64,000 bases of DNA, from contig NC_030686.2 in assembly GCF_000004195.4 (NCBI RefSeq), positions 46,204,961 to 46,268,960 of the forward strand, read 5' to 3'. Under the pieces are notes generated by a model. It made no database searches. It saw only the letters and a program-made list of their open reading frames with translations, and had not been told where the DNA came from. Made by a program: the position numbers and the translations under genes. Positions 47,111 to 58,692 of this stretch are shown here, piece after piece (the stretch's first letter is position 1; every line of letters starts with the position of its first letter). This stretch comes from Xenopus tropicalis (lineage: Eukaryota; Chordata; Amphibia; Anura; Pipidae).

Positions 47111-48153
47111 AGGTGTGTTTGGGCCACTGGATCTTAATAGAACTGAGAAGTTGCTGCAGCTTCTATTTTATCTATGTATTATGTCCTACCCACCCAAGTG
47201 GCATCAACAGATAACATTTTCTGTCCAGCCAGAGCTCCTCCAACCAAGTGTGTGCATGTTTGGCCACCATAAGGCCAGAAGTACAAAGGGCCTTTTTTTG
47301 TGCTGGGATGGTAAGGGCTGGTTAAACTGTATTATTGTATTAATAAATATGTGGTCAATATGTATGTCATTATTAGTGCTGCCTGCATCACTTACTATAT
47401 TAAGCTCCACCCAGTTATTACCCATTAGTCAACCAATAAGGAATCAAATGTGAGCCTTGAAGCTACAAACCAATGCATTTTTGGGGTGCCTATGGTGTCC
47501 TCACATTAATAATAAGTGGGTTTTTCAGACACAGAACCACAGGAAAAATACATAGCCATTAACCAAACCAACATCTCTCTGTTTCCGGCACAAGTAGAAT
47601 TACTGATAATTACACGCTCTTCTGAAACACAGTAATCGCACAATTTGTGACCGTCCCCTTGGCAATATGAATGAAACCGCAAAATCCCCAATAATTGTAG
47701 AATCACTTTTCTTATTTACACCATTTTATTTGTGGAATTAGGGGGGGGACAGTCGGGAATACAACATGCAAAGGTCACGTTTAGCTTTCTCTTAATTGCC
47801 CCCACCATTAAATGCTCCTAACCCATGTTGTCCATCAACAACCAATTACAGGCCAGGGGCTGTTGTCAAGCAAACCGTGACACCCCCCATGTTTTGATCA
47901 CCAGTACTGACATCAAGCAGCACGCTGTGTTCAATACGTGTGAAATGTTATTCAATAGATAGTATTAATATTTACACTGAGGGAATGGGAAGCAAATCAG
48001 TCTCACTTGGGCACTATAGGCTGATTTCATTTAGAACAGATATTTCCGGCAAAGCAAGCATTTTCCACTTATACTGCACTGCATACTTGTTAACATGAAG
48101 TTGATACTAGGGCTTACTCTAGCTACTACCCAGCAATACCAGCAATAATACAC
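47111..48153. other. Intergenic, no gene recognised
   Basis: Plus-strand frame 47100-47453 and minus-strand frames here have no family resemblance. G-run at 47742-47749. Confidence 0.4.
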
Positions 48154-49345
48154 ATGGGTGGGAGCTGCCATATTGTATATGGGTATAAGGGTATAGCTTA
48201 TTGTGTGCCCAGAACATTCCTTCTCTGTATATTTGTATTTATACATATGGGTAGGAGGTGCCATAGTGTTTCCCTTAGACAGTACAGTATGGGGGTACAG
48301 CTTATTGTGTGCCCAGAACATTCCTTCTCTGTATATTTGTATTTATACATATGGGTAGGAGGTGCCATAGTGTTTCCCTTAGACAGTACAGTATGGGGGT
48401 ACAGCTTATTGTGTGCCCAGAGCATTCCCTCTCTGTATATTTGTATTTATACATATGGGTAGGGGGTGCCATAGTGTTTCCCTTAGACAGTACAGTATGG
48501 GGGTACAGCTTATTGTGTGCCCAGAACATTCCTTCTCTGTATATTTGTATTTATACATATGGGTAGGAGGTGCCATAGTGGTTCCCTTAGACAGTACAGT
48601 ATGGGGGTACAGCTTATTGTGTGCCCAGAACATTCCTTCTCTGTATATTTGTATTTATACATATGGGTAGGAGGTGCCATAGTGTTTCCCTTAGACAGTA
48701 CAGTATGGGGGTACAGCTTATTGTGTGCCCAGAACATTCCTACTCTGTATATTTGTATTTATACATATGGGTAGGGGGTGCCATAGTGTTTCCCTTAGAC
48801 AGTACAGTATGGGGGTACAGCTTATTGTGTGCCCAGAACATTCCTACTCTGTATATTTGTATTTATACATATGGGTAGGGGGTGCCATAGTGTTTCCCTT
48901 GGACAGTACAGTATGGGGGTACAGCTTATTGTGTGCCCAGAACATTCCTTCTCTGTATATTTGTATTTATACATATGGGTAGGGGGTGCCATAGTGTTTC
49001 CCTTAGACAGTACAGTATGGGGGTACAGCTTATTGTGTGCCCAGAACATTCCTACTCTGTATATTTGTATTTATACATATGGGTAGGGGGTGCCATAGTG
49101 TTTCCCTTGGACAGTACAGTATGGGGGTACAGCTTATTGTGTGCCCAGAACATTCCTTCTCTGTATATTTGTATTTATACATATGGGTAGGGGGTGCCAT
49201 AGTGTTTCCCTTAGACAGTACAGTATGGGGGTACAGCTTATTGTGTGCCCAGAACATTCCTTCTCTGTATATTTGTATTTATACATATGGGTAGGGGGTG
49301 CCATAGTGTTTCCCTTAGACAGTACAGTATGAGAGTATATATTGC
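48154..49345 (+). repeat. 104-bp minisatellite, about 11 units
   Basis: GTACAGCTTATTGTGTGCCC recurs every 104 bases from about 48294. The unit also contains TATTTGTATTTATACATATG and CAGTACAGTATGGGG. Units are nearly identical, differing at a few positions (TTCTCTG versus TACTCTG; AGGAGG versus AGGGGG; TTAGACAG versus TTGGACAG), which suggests recent spread. A set of overlapping 75-85 codon frames repeats with the array and is not coding. Confidence 0.96.
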
Positions 49346-49899
49346 AGTGTGCCCAGAACATTCCTTCTCTGTACATATCCATAGCTTACAGTGTAGTAGT
49401 GAGGCATCTTGGGATGATTACACAACAGCAATTAGATTTATGGGTATATTTCTGTTAGCCGGCTGCAGAATGATATAACATGTATCTGCTGCACCAACAC
49501 TATGGGATTACACGCTATAACCTTTGTTAGAGATTTATGCTTCACTTAAACATCTCACTTCGCCAATACTCCCACACAGACACTGCTTGTCAGAATAACA
49601 CCCTGCTGGCTGTATTACACGTGGCATTTTCAATTTTCATTACAATAATTGCATATTTGCACAATGGCTCCGTATATATATATATATATATATATATAAA
49701 ACGCTATCTCTTATTTATGCATGGGGGGGGACAGGAATTACACCTGTTTAATAAATACAAAGGCATAGTGGATATAAATTACTAAACAAACCCATTCAAA
49801 GCATCAAAGGAAAAGGGGGGCTATTGTGTTCTGGAATGGTAATAAATGGCTGGGCCCTAAAAAGCTATTAACCTTATACAGATATGAGAATTATAGAGC
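49346..49899. other. Intergenic, with a short TA microsatellite
   Basis: An alternating TA run lies at about 49674-49697. No gene. An ATTAAA on the minus strand near 49747 is a weak possible polyadenylation signal for uts2r, about 1.5 kb past its stop, but support is poor. Confidence 0.35.
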
Positions 49900-51190
49900 C
49901 CCAAAGTGGGATGAATCTGTGTCAGTGCCTGAAAGGGTTAAACTTGCTAGGCTGCAGACAGGCACCTGGCGGGTTAATCTTGCTAGGATGTTGGCTTGTA
50001 CCTAAAAGGGTTAATATTTTTTGGGTGTTTGCTGGCACCTTAAAAGGGTTACAGCGAGGCCCTTGAAAGGGCAGGATAAAGGAAAAGGTTAACTTTCCCT
50101 GGATGCTACCCAACAGGCAGCTGAAAGGGTTACTCCTATTAAATGGCTGCACTTCGGCAGGTATCTTGTGAAGGCTACCTACAATGTGCAGGCTGGGCGG
50201 TGGCTGAAATGGTTAATCTTATTTGGGAGCAATGGAGCAGCTGAGTGAGGGGGTTCAGGTGATGCAGGAATCTGGAGGCACTTGAACCTAGAGAGGTGCG
50301 GCTGTAAGGAACCGTGCAAGGGTTAACCTTAGGGAGATGCAATAGCAGAGGAACCTTGCAAGGGTTAACCTTAGGTACATACACAGTGGCAGAGGAACCT
50401 TGCAAGGGTTAACCTTAGGTACATACAGTAGCAGAGGAACCTTGCGAGGGTTAACCTTAGGTACATACAGTAGCAGAGGAACCTTGCGAGGGTTAACCTT
50501 AGGTAGATACAGTAGCAGAGGAACCTTGTGAGGGTTAACCTTAGGTACATACAGTAGCAGAGGAACCTTGTGAGGGTTAACCTTAGGTAGATACAGTAGC
50601 AGAGGAACCTTGCAAGGGTTAACCTTAGGTACATACAGTAGCAGAGGAACCTTGCGAGGGTTAACCTTAGGTACATACAGTAGCAGAGGAACCTTGCGAG
50701 GGTTAACCTTAGGTACATACAGTAGCAGAGGAACCTTGCGAGGGTTAACCTTAGGTACATACAGTAGCAGAGGAACCTTGCGAGGGTTAACCTTAGGTAC
50801 ATACAGTAGCAGAGGAACCTTGCGAGGGTTAACCTTAGGTACATACAGTAGCAGAGGAACCTTGCGAGGGTTAACCTTAGGTACATACAGTAGCAGAGGA
50901 ACCTTGCGAGGGTTAACCTTAGGTACATACAGTAGCAGAGGAACCTTGCGAGGGTTAACCTTAGGTACATACAGTAGCAGAGGAACCTTGCGAGGGTTAA
51001 CCTTAGGTACATACAGTAGCAGAGGAACCTTGCAAGGGTTAATGCTACTGGTTTAGCTGGGAAGGTCTCTGAGGGACCTAACCCTACTTAGACTCAGAGG
51101 GCCTCACCTGGAGTAGGAAACCTGAGTGGGTTAACCCCACTGTAATCACCTGGCCAGGGCACATGAAAGGGTTAATGGAAGCCCAGAGAG
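49900..51190 (+). repeat. 42-bp minisatellite (AGGGTTAACC core) with decayed flanks, 3' of uts2r
   Basis: The homogeneous core (about 50360-51045) repeats GAACCTTGCGAGGGTTAACC plus TTAGGTACATACAGTAGCAGAG every 42 bases, about 17 units. On the left (49920-50340) and right (51060-51180), degraded units remain recognisable as AAGGGTTAA or GGGTTAACC at irregular spacing, so the array looks homogenised in the centre and older at the edges. A 42-bp period keeps frames open on both strands (213 and 148 codons), which is an artefact. The right edge lies about 120 bp from the uts2r stop codon. Confidence 0.95.
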
Positions 51191-51308
51191 GAGCAGATAT
51201 AACAGCACTGGGCTCAGAGCAGTTTGCCAGTAAGGGGGGGTCACTTACCGCAGTCAGGGCCCCCTCCTGTACCTCTCAGCCCCCGGTGAGTGTCAGTCCC
51301 AGCGTCCC

Positions 51309-52388
51309 TCACTTCATGTCCCGGATGCTGCTCATCCCCAGGGTCTCCGACCCATAGTCATAGTGGTTGCTGGAGGACATGGAGCGGCCCCAGGAGGAGC
51401 ACTGCAGGCCGGAGCCCCTCTTCCTGAAGGCGGAGGTGAACCTGTAGAACTTCTTGTGCCTGTTCTTCAGATACTCCCTGTAGTTCTTGGTGAGCAGCGT
51501 GTAGAGGAAGGGGTTAATGCAGCTGTTGCTGTAGGTCAGGCAGGTCACCAGGTAGTTGATGCACTTCTGGGTCTGGGAGGAGAGCTGGGGGGACATGTCA
51601 TAGAGTCGCAGCAACTGCCACACCCAGAAGGGCAGGAAGCAAGCCCAGAACAGCAGCACTATGCTGAAGATCATGATCAGCACCTTCTGCTTGGGGGACC
51701 TCTTGTTCTCCTTCTTGTTAATGGGGTTCCTCTGGGACTCCAGGTAGGTCCTAGCCAGCCTGCTGTACAGGTAGCCAATGACCATGCCCGGGGCCATGAT
51801 ACTGGTGCTGAACAGCACAGTCAGGTAGATCCTGTAGGCATCCAGGCTCCAGGTGGGGGCACACATCCTCTTCACCCCCTTCCCCTTGCCTTCAGTCAGG
51901 GTCACCATGATCATCATGGGCAGGGTGAGGAGCAGGGACAGGGACCACACTGCCCCGGCCATTCCCTTCCTGTAACCCTTCGATCTCCGGACCGTATCCA
52001 GGGGCTTGGTGACTGCCATGTAGCGCTCGGTGCACATCCCGGTGAGGGTGAAGATGCTGGCGTGCATGGTGAGCAGGTCCAGGCTGAGCAGGATCCGGCA
52101 GCCCAGGTCCCCGAAGTACCAGTCCCGGGCGAAGTAGGTGCAGACGATGAAGGGGATGCTGGAGAGGTAGAGCAGGTCGGCCAGGGCCAGGTTAATGATG
52201 GAGATGTACATGGAGGCGCCGCACTTCACAGACTGGCACATCACTGCCAAGGTGTATACGTTCCCCGCCACCCCGGACACGTACATCAGGGACAGCACCG
52301 TCCCGAAGGTGCCCGTGATCAGCAGCTCGTCCGAAGGCACCCCCGGCGGGGCCGAAACGTTTCCCGGGACGGACGAGTTGGGCTCCAT
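51309..52388 (-). CDS. uts2r: Urotensin-II receptor (uts2r), rhodopsin-family GPCR, complete single-exon CDS
   Basis: A 359-residue seven-transmembrane receptor, expected at the plasma membrane, for the cyclic peptides urotensin II and urotensin-related peptide (normally Gq/calcium signalling, from family knowledge). Seen in sequence: two N-glycosylation sequons near the N-terminus (N4-S-S, N10-V-S); TM1 Asn43 in SGVAGN; TM2 NLALAD with Asp71; Cys97 (TM3) and Cys176 (ECL2) for the conserved disulfide; Asp104 at position 3.32, the ligand-contacting acid; ERY at 121-123; CFLP at 250-253 in place of CWxP; NPFLY at 292-296; a helix-8 KNYREYL; and a Ser-rich tail ending in [23 protein letters not shown] and [11 protein letters not shown] are close to mammalian UTS2R, which is slightly longer (389 in human) and also intronless in its coding region. 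The start at 52386-52388 has G at +4 but C at -3. An upstream out-of-frame ATG at 52444-52446 would overlap it if transcribed. Vertebrates have several UTS2R subtypes, so the exact paralogue is less certain than the family. Confidence 0.93.
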   Translation of the reverse strand: MEPNSSVPGNVSAPPGVPSDELLITGTFGTVLSLMYVSGVAGNVYTLAVMCQSVKCGASMYISIINLALADLLYLSSIPFIVCTYFARDWYFGDLGCRILLSLDLLTMHASIFTLTGMCTERYMAVTKPLDTVRRSKGYRKGMAGAVWSLSLLLTLPMMIMVTLTEGKGKGVKRMCAPTWSLDAYRIYLTVLFSTSIMAPGMVIGYLYSRLARTYLESQRNPINKKENKRSPKQKVLIMIFSIVLLFWACFLPFWVWQLLRLYDMSPQLSSQTQKCINYLVTCLTYSNSCINPFLYTLLTKNYREYLKNRHKKFYRFTSAFRKRGSGLQCSSWGRSMSSSNHYDYGSETLGMSSIRDMK

Positions 52389-52510
52389 AGGGGGGAGCGG
52401 CGGCCGCTGGGGATGGCACAGTGTTCATCAGCCGAGAGCTTGGCACACCGGCTCCTCAGCAGCGCCCCCTATCGCCTGGGATTGGCCGGGACCCTCTCTC
52501 TCCTGCCCGT
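52389..52510 (-). promoter_or_regulatory. uts2r: Probable uts2r proximal promoter or 5' UTR
   Basis: The ~120 bp between the start codon and the 30-bp array is GC-rich. On the minus strand it carries CGGCCAATCCC, a CCAAT box core at 52481-52485 about 95 bp upstream of the ATG. It also has CCATCCCCAG followed by CGGCCGCCG just upstream of the start, which could be a splice acceptor for a non-coding first exon. No TATA box is evident. The transcription start is unknown. Confidence 0.4.
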
Positions 52511-53715
52511 GTCTCACCTGTCCCCCTGAATAGGTGCCTGCTCCCCCCTGTCCCCCTGAATATGTGCCTGCTCCCCCCTGTCCCCCTGAATAGGTGCCTG
52601 CTCCCCACTGTCCCCCTGAATAGGTGCCTGCTCCCCACTGTCCCCCTAACTAGGTGCCTGCTCCCCCCTGTCCCCCTGAATAGGTGCCTGCTCCCCACTG
52701 TCCCCCTAACTAGGTGCCTGCTCCCCCCTGTCCCCCTGAATAGGTGCCTGCTCCCCCCTGTCCCCCTGAATAGGTGCCTGCTCCCCCCTGTCCCCCTGAA
52801 TAGGTGCTTTCTCCCCCCTGTCCCCCTGAATAGGTGCCTTCTCCCCCCTGTCCCCCTGAATAGGTGCCTTCTCCCCCCTGTCCCCCTGAATAGGTGCCTG
52901 CTCCCTCCTGTCCCCCTGAATAGGTGCCTGCTCCCCCCTGTCCCCCTGAATAGGTGCCTGCTCCCCCTGTCCCCCTGAATAGGTGCCTGCTCCCCACTGT
53001 CCCCCTAACTAGGTGCCTTCTCCCCCCTGTACCCCTGAATAGGTGCCTTCTCCCCCCTGTCCCCCTAACTAGGTGCCTGCTCTCACCTGTCCCCCTAACT
53101 AGGTGCCTGCTCCCCCACTGTCCCCCTAACTAGGTGCCTGCTCCCCACTGCCCCCCTAACTAGGTGCCTGCTCCCCACTGTCCCCCTAACTAGGTGCCTG
53201 CTCTCACCTGTCCCCCTAACTAGGTGCCTGCTCCCCACTGCCCCCTAACTAGGTGCCTGCTCTCACCTGTCCCCCTAACTAGGTGCCTGCTCCCCACTGT
53301 CCCCTAACTAGGTGCCTGCTCCCCACTGTCCCCCTAACTAAGTGCCTGCTCCCCCCTGTCCCCCTGAATAGGTGCCTGCTCCCCACTGTCCCCCTAACTA
53401 GGTGCCTGCTCTCACCTGTCCCCCTAACTAGGTGCCTGCTCTCACCTGTCCCCCTAACTAGGTGCCTGCTCCCCCTGTCCCCCTAACTAGGTGCCTGCTC
53501 CCCCCTGTCCCCTAACTAGGTGCCTGCTCCCCCTGTCCCCCTAACTAGGTGCCTGCTCCCCTCTGTCCCCCTAACTAGGTGCCTGCTCCCCTCTGTCCCC
53601 CTAACTAGGTGTCTGCTCCCCTCTGTCTCCCTAACTAAGTGCCTGCTCCCCCCTGTCCCCCTAACTAGGTGCCTGCTCCCCCCTGTCCCCCTAACTAGGT
53701 GCCTGCTCCCCCCAG
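52511..53715 (+). repeat. 30-bp minisatellite, about 40 units, immediately 5' of uts2r
   Basis: The unit is GTGCCTGCTCCCCCCTGTCC plus CCCTGAATAG. Proximal to the gene the unit has CCTGAATAGG; distally it switches to CCTAACTAGG, with interspersion between about 52640 and 53400. A third variant has TCTCACCTG in place of TCCCCCCTG. The array is strongly C-rich on the plus strand. The open frames (185 and 95 codons) are ten-residue periodic artefacts. Confidence 0.96.
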
Positions 53716-54875
53716 CACCCTGATATTGTACCTGTCTCTTTAAGAGCTTCGTTCCACCGTCTCCTCTATTCCCCTCCCACTTATTCTCTGCCCGTTTATT
53801 CGGTCACTTCTTTCTCTCTGCCCATAGAATATTCCTATTGCTTTATCTCTAGCCCCCCAGCCCCCACCATTCTGATTTCTAACAAACTGACCCTGTCTTA
53901 CCTACACCACCCACTTATTCCTCTTTTTACCCCCCCTATCCCCTGTACTGGCCCATTCTACCCTTCTATGTTCCCTATGCCCCTCTGCTCCCCACTTTTC
54001 TCCTGTCTCCGCCCCTTTCCCCAATAATATAATTCTGATACTACCCCCCTCCTGTCCTGCCAGTCTGCCCAGTCCCCTCTCCCCTACTCCAGTACCATCT
54101 GTTTGTCCCTCTGCCCTACAGCTCTAAGCAACCCCCTTTCTTTCTCCCCTTGCCCCTTTAATGCCCCCCTAGCCCATTTCTACCCTCCTGCCCACTCTGC
54201 CCATTTATTGCCTGTGCTTCTACCTTCCCCTTTTTGCTGCTCTTTTTCTGTCTGTGCCCTTTGGTTTTATTCCCCCCTGATTCTCCCTTCTGATTCTCCC
54301 TTCTTTCTCACTCTCTCTCATTGAACTTCATTGCCCCCCCCCCCTTCTGTACCTAATGGCTCCCCTCCTTTGTGACTCTTCCCTTATGTCCCTTCTCCCC
54401 TTCTCTTTATGCTCCCACACTCACTTTATCTCTCTGTTACTTTATATCCTTTATTACTTGCTACATTTACCCCCTAGCACTCTCTGCCCCCATCACTCCC
54501 TTTCCTTCCTCCTTATACCACAACCACTTCTCCTCCCATCTCTCTTTGCCCCCCCAGATTTTTCTTGCTCCCTTTGTCCCCCCCTAGTCCGTGCTTCTCT
54601 TTTGTGTCTGGTTGTCTGAGTTCCTCTGTCTGTAATCTCTCCCTTTACCTGTATCTGTAGTTCTCTTGCCTGTCTGTCTCTCTACGTTCACTCTGTCTGT
54701 CCTCTGTGCTCTTGTGTCTCTGTTTTACATCTACTTGTCTCTCCACCTGTCTTTTTGGTTCCTAAAACTCTATTCTCTCTCTCTCTCTCTCTCTCTGTAT
54801 TTCTATATATCTATTTCCTCTGTGTGTCTCACTCTCTCTTGCTTGTCTCTCCCCCTCCCTTACATCTCCGGCTCC
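53716..54875 (+). repeat. Pyrimidine-rich region, ~1.15 kb
   Basis: The plus strand is dominated by C and T with few purines, including a C-run near 54333 and a CT dinucleotide run at about 54774-54796. It adjoins the C-rich 30-bp array, making about 2.3 kb of one-strand pyrimidine bias upstream of uts2r. Plus-strand frames here (Leu/Pro/Ser-rich) are compositional. Confidence 0.85.
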
Positions 54876-55964
54876 CCCCACCTGGGGCTGCAGTGTCCCG
54901 CTCATAAGCACCTATGGTACCCGCTGCATGCCAGGGTTTATTTTTGGCTGATGGTGATGCAGGAAGTGCCAAGCTGTGCAAGTCGTGCCTTTCCCCGGGG
55001 GGCATTACAGGAGGAGCCTTGCCCCTCTCAGCAGTACTGCCACCAGATATGCGCAGTGTGTTTCCCTGCCATGTATAGCCTGTATACTGCATGGCTGGGC
55101 TCACTCATCTGGGCACAAACAGGCAGGGGGGTTATAGGAATAGGGGGCATTATAAGAGGGGCCATAGTGTCCAGTTCCTATCTGCACCCCTCCAAATGTC
55201 AGCACCTACAGCTACAACTGATACAAGTTCATACAAAAAGCAACTTCGTTTTGGTTCTCCTATTGAACCTGTATAAAGGGTGAACTGCATATGGAACGTA
55301 ATCAGAATGGCAGCTCTGTGAGCCGTTCATTGGATCTTCCTTCTCTAGTTCATCGGGTGGGATTCGCTTGCTTCATGTGGCCCTAAGGCTGTACGGAGAG
55401 CCAGAAATAAGACTGTGGCTCTGGGGGGGATGCTGGGAGGGGCTGCAGGTTGGACACCGCTGATGGATGTAATGATGTTGGTGGCCCCTGAATCTTCATG
55501 ATGTTTAATATTCAATAGCAGTGTTCTGCACCCCTAGATATGAGCAGGATTAGTGATTGGATTAGCCAGCGAGGGGAGAGGGAAGCTTAGCTAAGGAAGA
55601 ACAAACTAAACCATGAAGCATATATAGTAGCTGCATCATAGATACAATGTAGCCACACAGTACAGCATCAATATCATTATAAGAAAGATAAAGAGGATGA
55701 TTATATGATGACAGCATCTCTTTCATTCTGAATGAAACCCATCACACATATATATATATAGAAGGTGCCGGTGTATTTGCAGTCATTATGGGATGCTGAG
55801 TCAGGCTGTAAGTGCATTTACTAGCAGTGCCGGTTAGCGTGTGTGCCAGCAGCAGGGTGCCGGGGTACGTGGGTGGCACAGTGTTACACTATCGCTTTCC
55901 CACTGTAATTACCCATGTACCTGTATACAACTGTGTTTTTCTCTAAAATTCAAAATAAATGGGC
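54876..55964. other. Intergenic, no gene recognised
   Basis: The plus-strand frame that runs from 54666 to 55283 has no recognisable domain. A short TA run lies at 55747-55759. Nothing else stands out. Confidence 0.4.
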
Positions 55965-56205
55965 AATTCTTAGGAACTTTTTTTTATAGTTTTTGAATTA
56001 TTTTCCTTCTTCTTCTGACTTTTTTAAGCTTCTCAATGGGGGTCACTGATCCCGGCAGCCCTTAAACTTTGAGGCTACAGCTTTTTGTTATGGTTACTTT
56101 TTATTACTCAAAAATGAAGACCAATTGCAAATTGCCTCAGAATATCACTCTCTGCATCATACTGAACGTTAATTTGAAGGTGAACATCCCCTTTAATCTG
56201 CCAGG
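55965..56205 (+). mobile_element. Dispersed AT-rich repeat, internally deleted copy
   Basis: TTATAGTTTTTGAATTATTT, CCTTCTTCTTCTGACTTT, GGGGGTCACTGATCCCGGCA and the end GAAGGTGAACATCCCCTTTA are present. The central CCTAGCAACCAGATAGC block is absent. Same family as 18431-18792. Confidence 0.78.
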
Positions 56206-56575
56206 GAAAGATTCCAATCTTTGTCCCCATTTCTTTTCAAAAATAACTTATACACTCTAGGGGCCCACATGTATATGACAGCAGTGTAATTAGCGTATAA
56301 ACTGCTTATTATATAGGGAATAAATTACCCCCTATTGTAGAATATAAGGATATTATAAGTCACCAAGGTGTATGACCCAATGACCCAGGGCAAAGGCTAA
56401 TTGGTTTATACAGGTAATGAAACTCTCTGGCGATTTTACTACAGGGGGTGCTTTATTCATTATAATACACAAGTTTCAGTCATGTGACAGAAATGACATC
56501 ATTAAGCACTGATTATAAATGAGGACATCACTGTTTATAAGGATATAATTTACAGGATTTTCATAGCATACAGAT

Positions 56576-56872
56576 AATAGACAGACAGACAGATAGATAG
56601 ATGATAGATAGATACATAGACAGAGAGATACATAGATACATAGATACATAGACAGAGAGATACATAGATACATAGATAGATAGACAGAGAGATACATATA
56701 TACATAGATAGACAGAGAGATACATAGATAGATACATAGATAGATACATAGATAGAGAGAGAGATAGATTGATAGATTGATAGATGATAGATAGAGAGAT
56801 ACATAGATAGATAGACAGAGAGATTGATAGATAGATAGATAGATACATAGATAGATACATAGATAGACAGGG

Positions 56873-56935
<63 letters not shown>

Positions 56936-57028
56936 GAGATACATAGATAGATAGATGATAGATAGATAGACAGAGAGATTGATAGATAGATAGATGATAG
57001 ATAGACAGAGAGATACATAGATAGATAG
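56576..57028 (+). repeat. GATA/GACA/CATA tetranucleotide microsatellite
   Basis: GATA runs are mixed with GATACATA and GACAGAGA blocks in a higher-order alternation. The long minus-strand Tyr/Ser/Leu/Ile-rich frames result from stop-free TATC repeats. Confidence 0.97.
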
Positions 57029-58305
57029 TTAGGGTAATGAGCTTCTTCGTACCCTCTCTGTGCTACCTGTACTCTCATGAAACCCACTAAGGGTTACATA
57101 TTCCCTACTCTGAGAAATGTATGGGATATTTAACCCTGGGTCAGCGAAAAGTAAGTGGTGCGTAGGTGGGTGCCATGAAAGTGGGGGCACATGGGTGCTC
57201 CTTGCCCACCCCTTACTATGCTATATAGAGAGATAAAAGCAAGAAGGAAAGCCTAAATAAAATATGGGATCTAACCAAATCCTGCTGTACCTGCTTTCTT
57301 AGTATCCCTGGGCTCTATAGAGAACCATTAGCCCTAGCGCAGCCTCGTGTTCCCAAGGAGAGGGCATGTCCCTCCCTAATGGGGAGAGAGCGGGATACCG
57401 GCTGTGATTGGCCCCGTGGGAATGTGAGTTATCACAGCCGTGCCCAGGCGCTGTTATTTAACAGAAACAGACGTAACACATAGAATGATATATTATTCAT
57501 TTCCCTTTTACTTTACTGTAATGCAGCGCTGGGCATACAAACAGCGCGGGCTCCAGGGGATGAGCGTATTGATTGCTCAGCAGCCTCAATCAATAAAGGC
57601 TAAAAAATCTGCAGTTCAGGAATATTGAGAATCCCCAAAACACATTCTGACATTTCATCTTCTTTATCTGGGGCTGAGCTGCCTGAGTCAGGGGTTACGT
57701 CCCCAACTGTCAGCTGGCGCTAACTGCCCCCCTAGAAGCCCACGCTGAGCTCCCAGTGCCACAAGGCTGACGAAACAAAATCAATCTGTTAATATTTCCT
57801 TTTTCACTTTTTAATGGAGCGGCGGTATTTGTAGTCTGCGGAGTGAAATTCCCCGTGTTGATATAGAGAATATTGTTAAATTAAATAGAACTTCAGCGCA
57901 GTCCGTTCTGGACCAAGTGGCCAAAGTGCCGGCGGCACTGCGTCCTTATATGAAGAGTATGGCTTTAGCTTTCCCGTGGGAGACAGGGAAACTGATTTAT
58001 AGAGAAACCACAGACATTTACTTTCATGTTACGGAAAAGAAAGTTTAATGCGAGATTGCGGTATTTATTATAATTAGCGCTGTGATCATGTCGCGTATCC
58101 GCTCCCGTGGCCGACTTCTAAGCCTAAAAGCTTGGTTTTGTCTTTAATCCTGGTGTTTTATTTTCCCCCAATGGTGCCATCTCCCCCCCTACAATAACAC
58201 AGACACGGCTCTTTGAAACCAGAACTTCTCTTGTACTTCTGAGACTGCGTTTCCTATGGAGCCAGTAGCCTCCGACACACAGACATCAAAGCCACAAAGC
58301 AGCGC
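57029..58305. other. Intergenic, no gene recognised
   Basis: Repeat-poor stretch of 1.3 kb. The AT-rich part around 57780-58110 has TAATTAGCG-like cores and no repeat similarity. I cannot assign it a function. Confidence 0.35.
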
Positions 58306-58692
58306 CAAAGCCACAAAACAGCGCCCTAGCCACCCCAGCAGCGCCCTAGCCACCCCAGCAGCGCACTAGCCACCCCAGCAGCACCCTAGCCACCCCAGCA
58401 GCGCCCTAGCCACCCCAGCAGCGCCCTAGCCACCCCAGCAGCGCACTAGCCACCCCAGCAGCACCCTAGCCACCCCAGCAGCGCCCTAGCCACCCCAGCA
58501 GTGCCCTAGCCACCCCAGCAGCGCCCTAGCCACCCCAGAAAGCCCTAGCCACCCCAGCAGCACCCTAGCCACCCCAGCAGCGCCCTAGCCACCCCAGCAG
58601 CGCCCTAGCCACCCCAGCAGCACCCTAGCCACCCCAGCAGCGCCCTAGCCACCCCAGCAGCGCCCTAGCCACTCCAGCAGCGCGCTAGCCTG
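58306..58692 (+). repeat. 20-bp minisatellite, about 19 units
   Basis: CCACCCCAGCAGCGCCCTAG repeats with GCAC and GCGC variants. One unit is shortened near 58538. It shows a 60-bp higher-order pattern of GCGCCC, GCGCAC and GCACCC units in the first third. Confidence 0.96.

Noticed and set aside
48154..49478. Ladder of 75-85 codon frames on both strands
   Set aside because: They repeat in step with the 104-bp minisatellite.
50360..51045. Interstitial telomere repeat
   Set aside because: Only one GGGTTA per 42-bp unit, not (TTAGGG)n in tandem.
50371..51056. 213-codon minus-strand and 148-codon plus-strand frames
   Set aside because: Fourteen-residue periodic peptides from the 42-bp array, open on both strands because 42 is divisible by 3.
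51363..52529. 388-codon plus-strand open frame antisense to uts2r
   Set aside because: It is the mirror of a GC-rich receptor coding sequence. Its peptide is Gly/His/Val/Gln-rich without domain character, and the minus-strand frame has full GPCR hallmarks.
52421..53723. 185-codon plus-strand and 95-codon minus-strand frames near the uts2r start
   Set aside because: Ten-residue periodic translation of the 30-bp array.
54666..55283. 205-codon plus-strand frame
   Set aside because: The first third is pyrimidine-rich DNA translation. The rest has Cys-containing sequence but no pattern I can match to a family.
56476..57087. 203-codon minus-strand Tyr/Ser/Leu/Ile-rich frame resembling a membrane protein
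   Set aside because: Translation of a GATA/GACA microsatellite.
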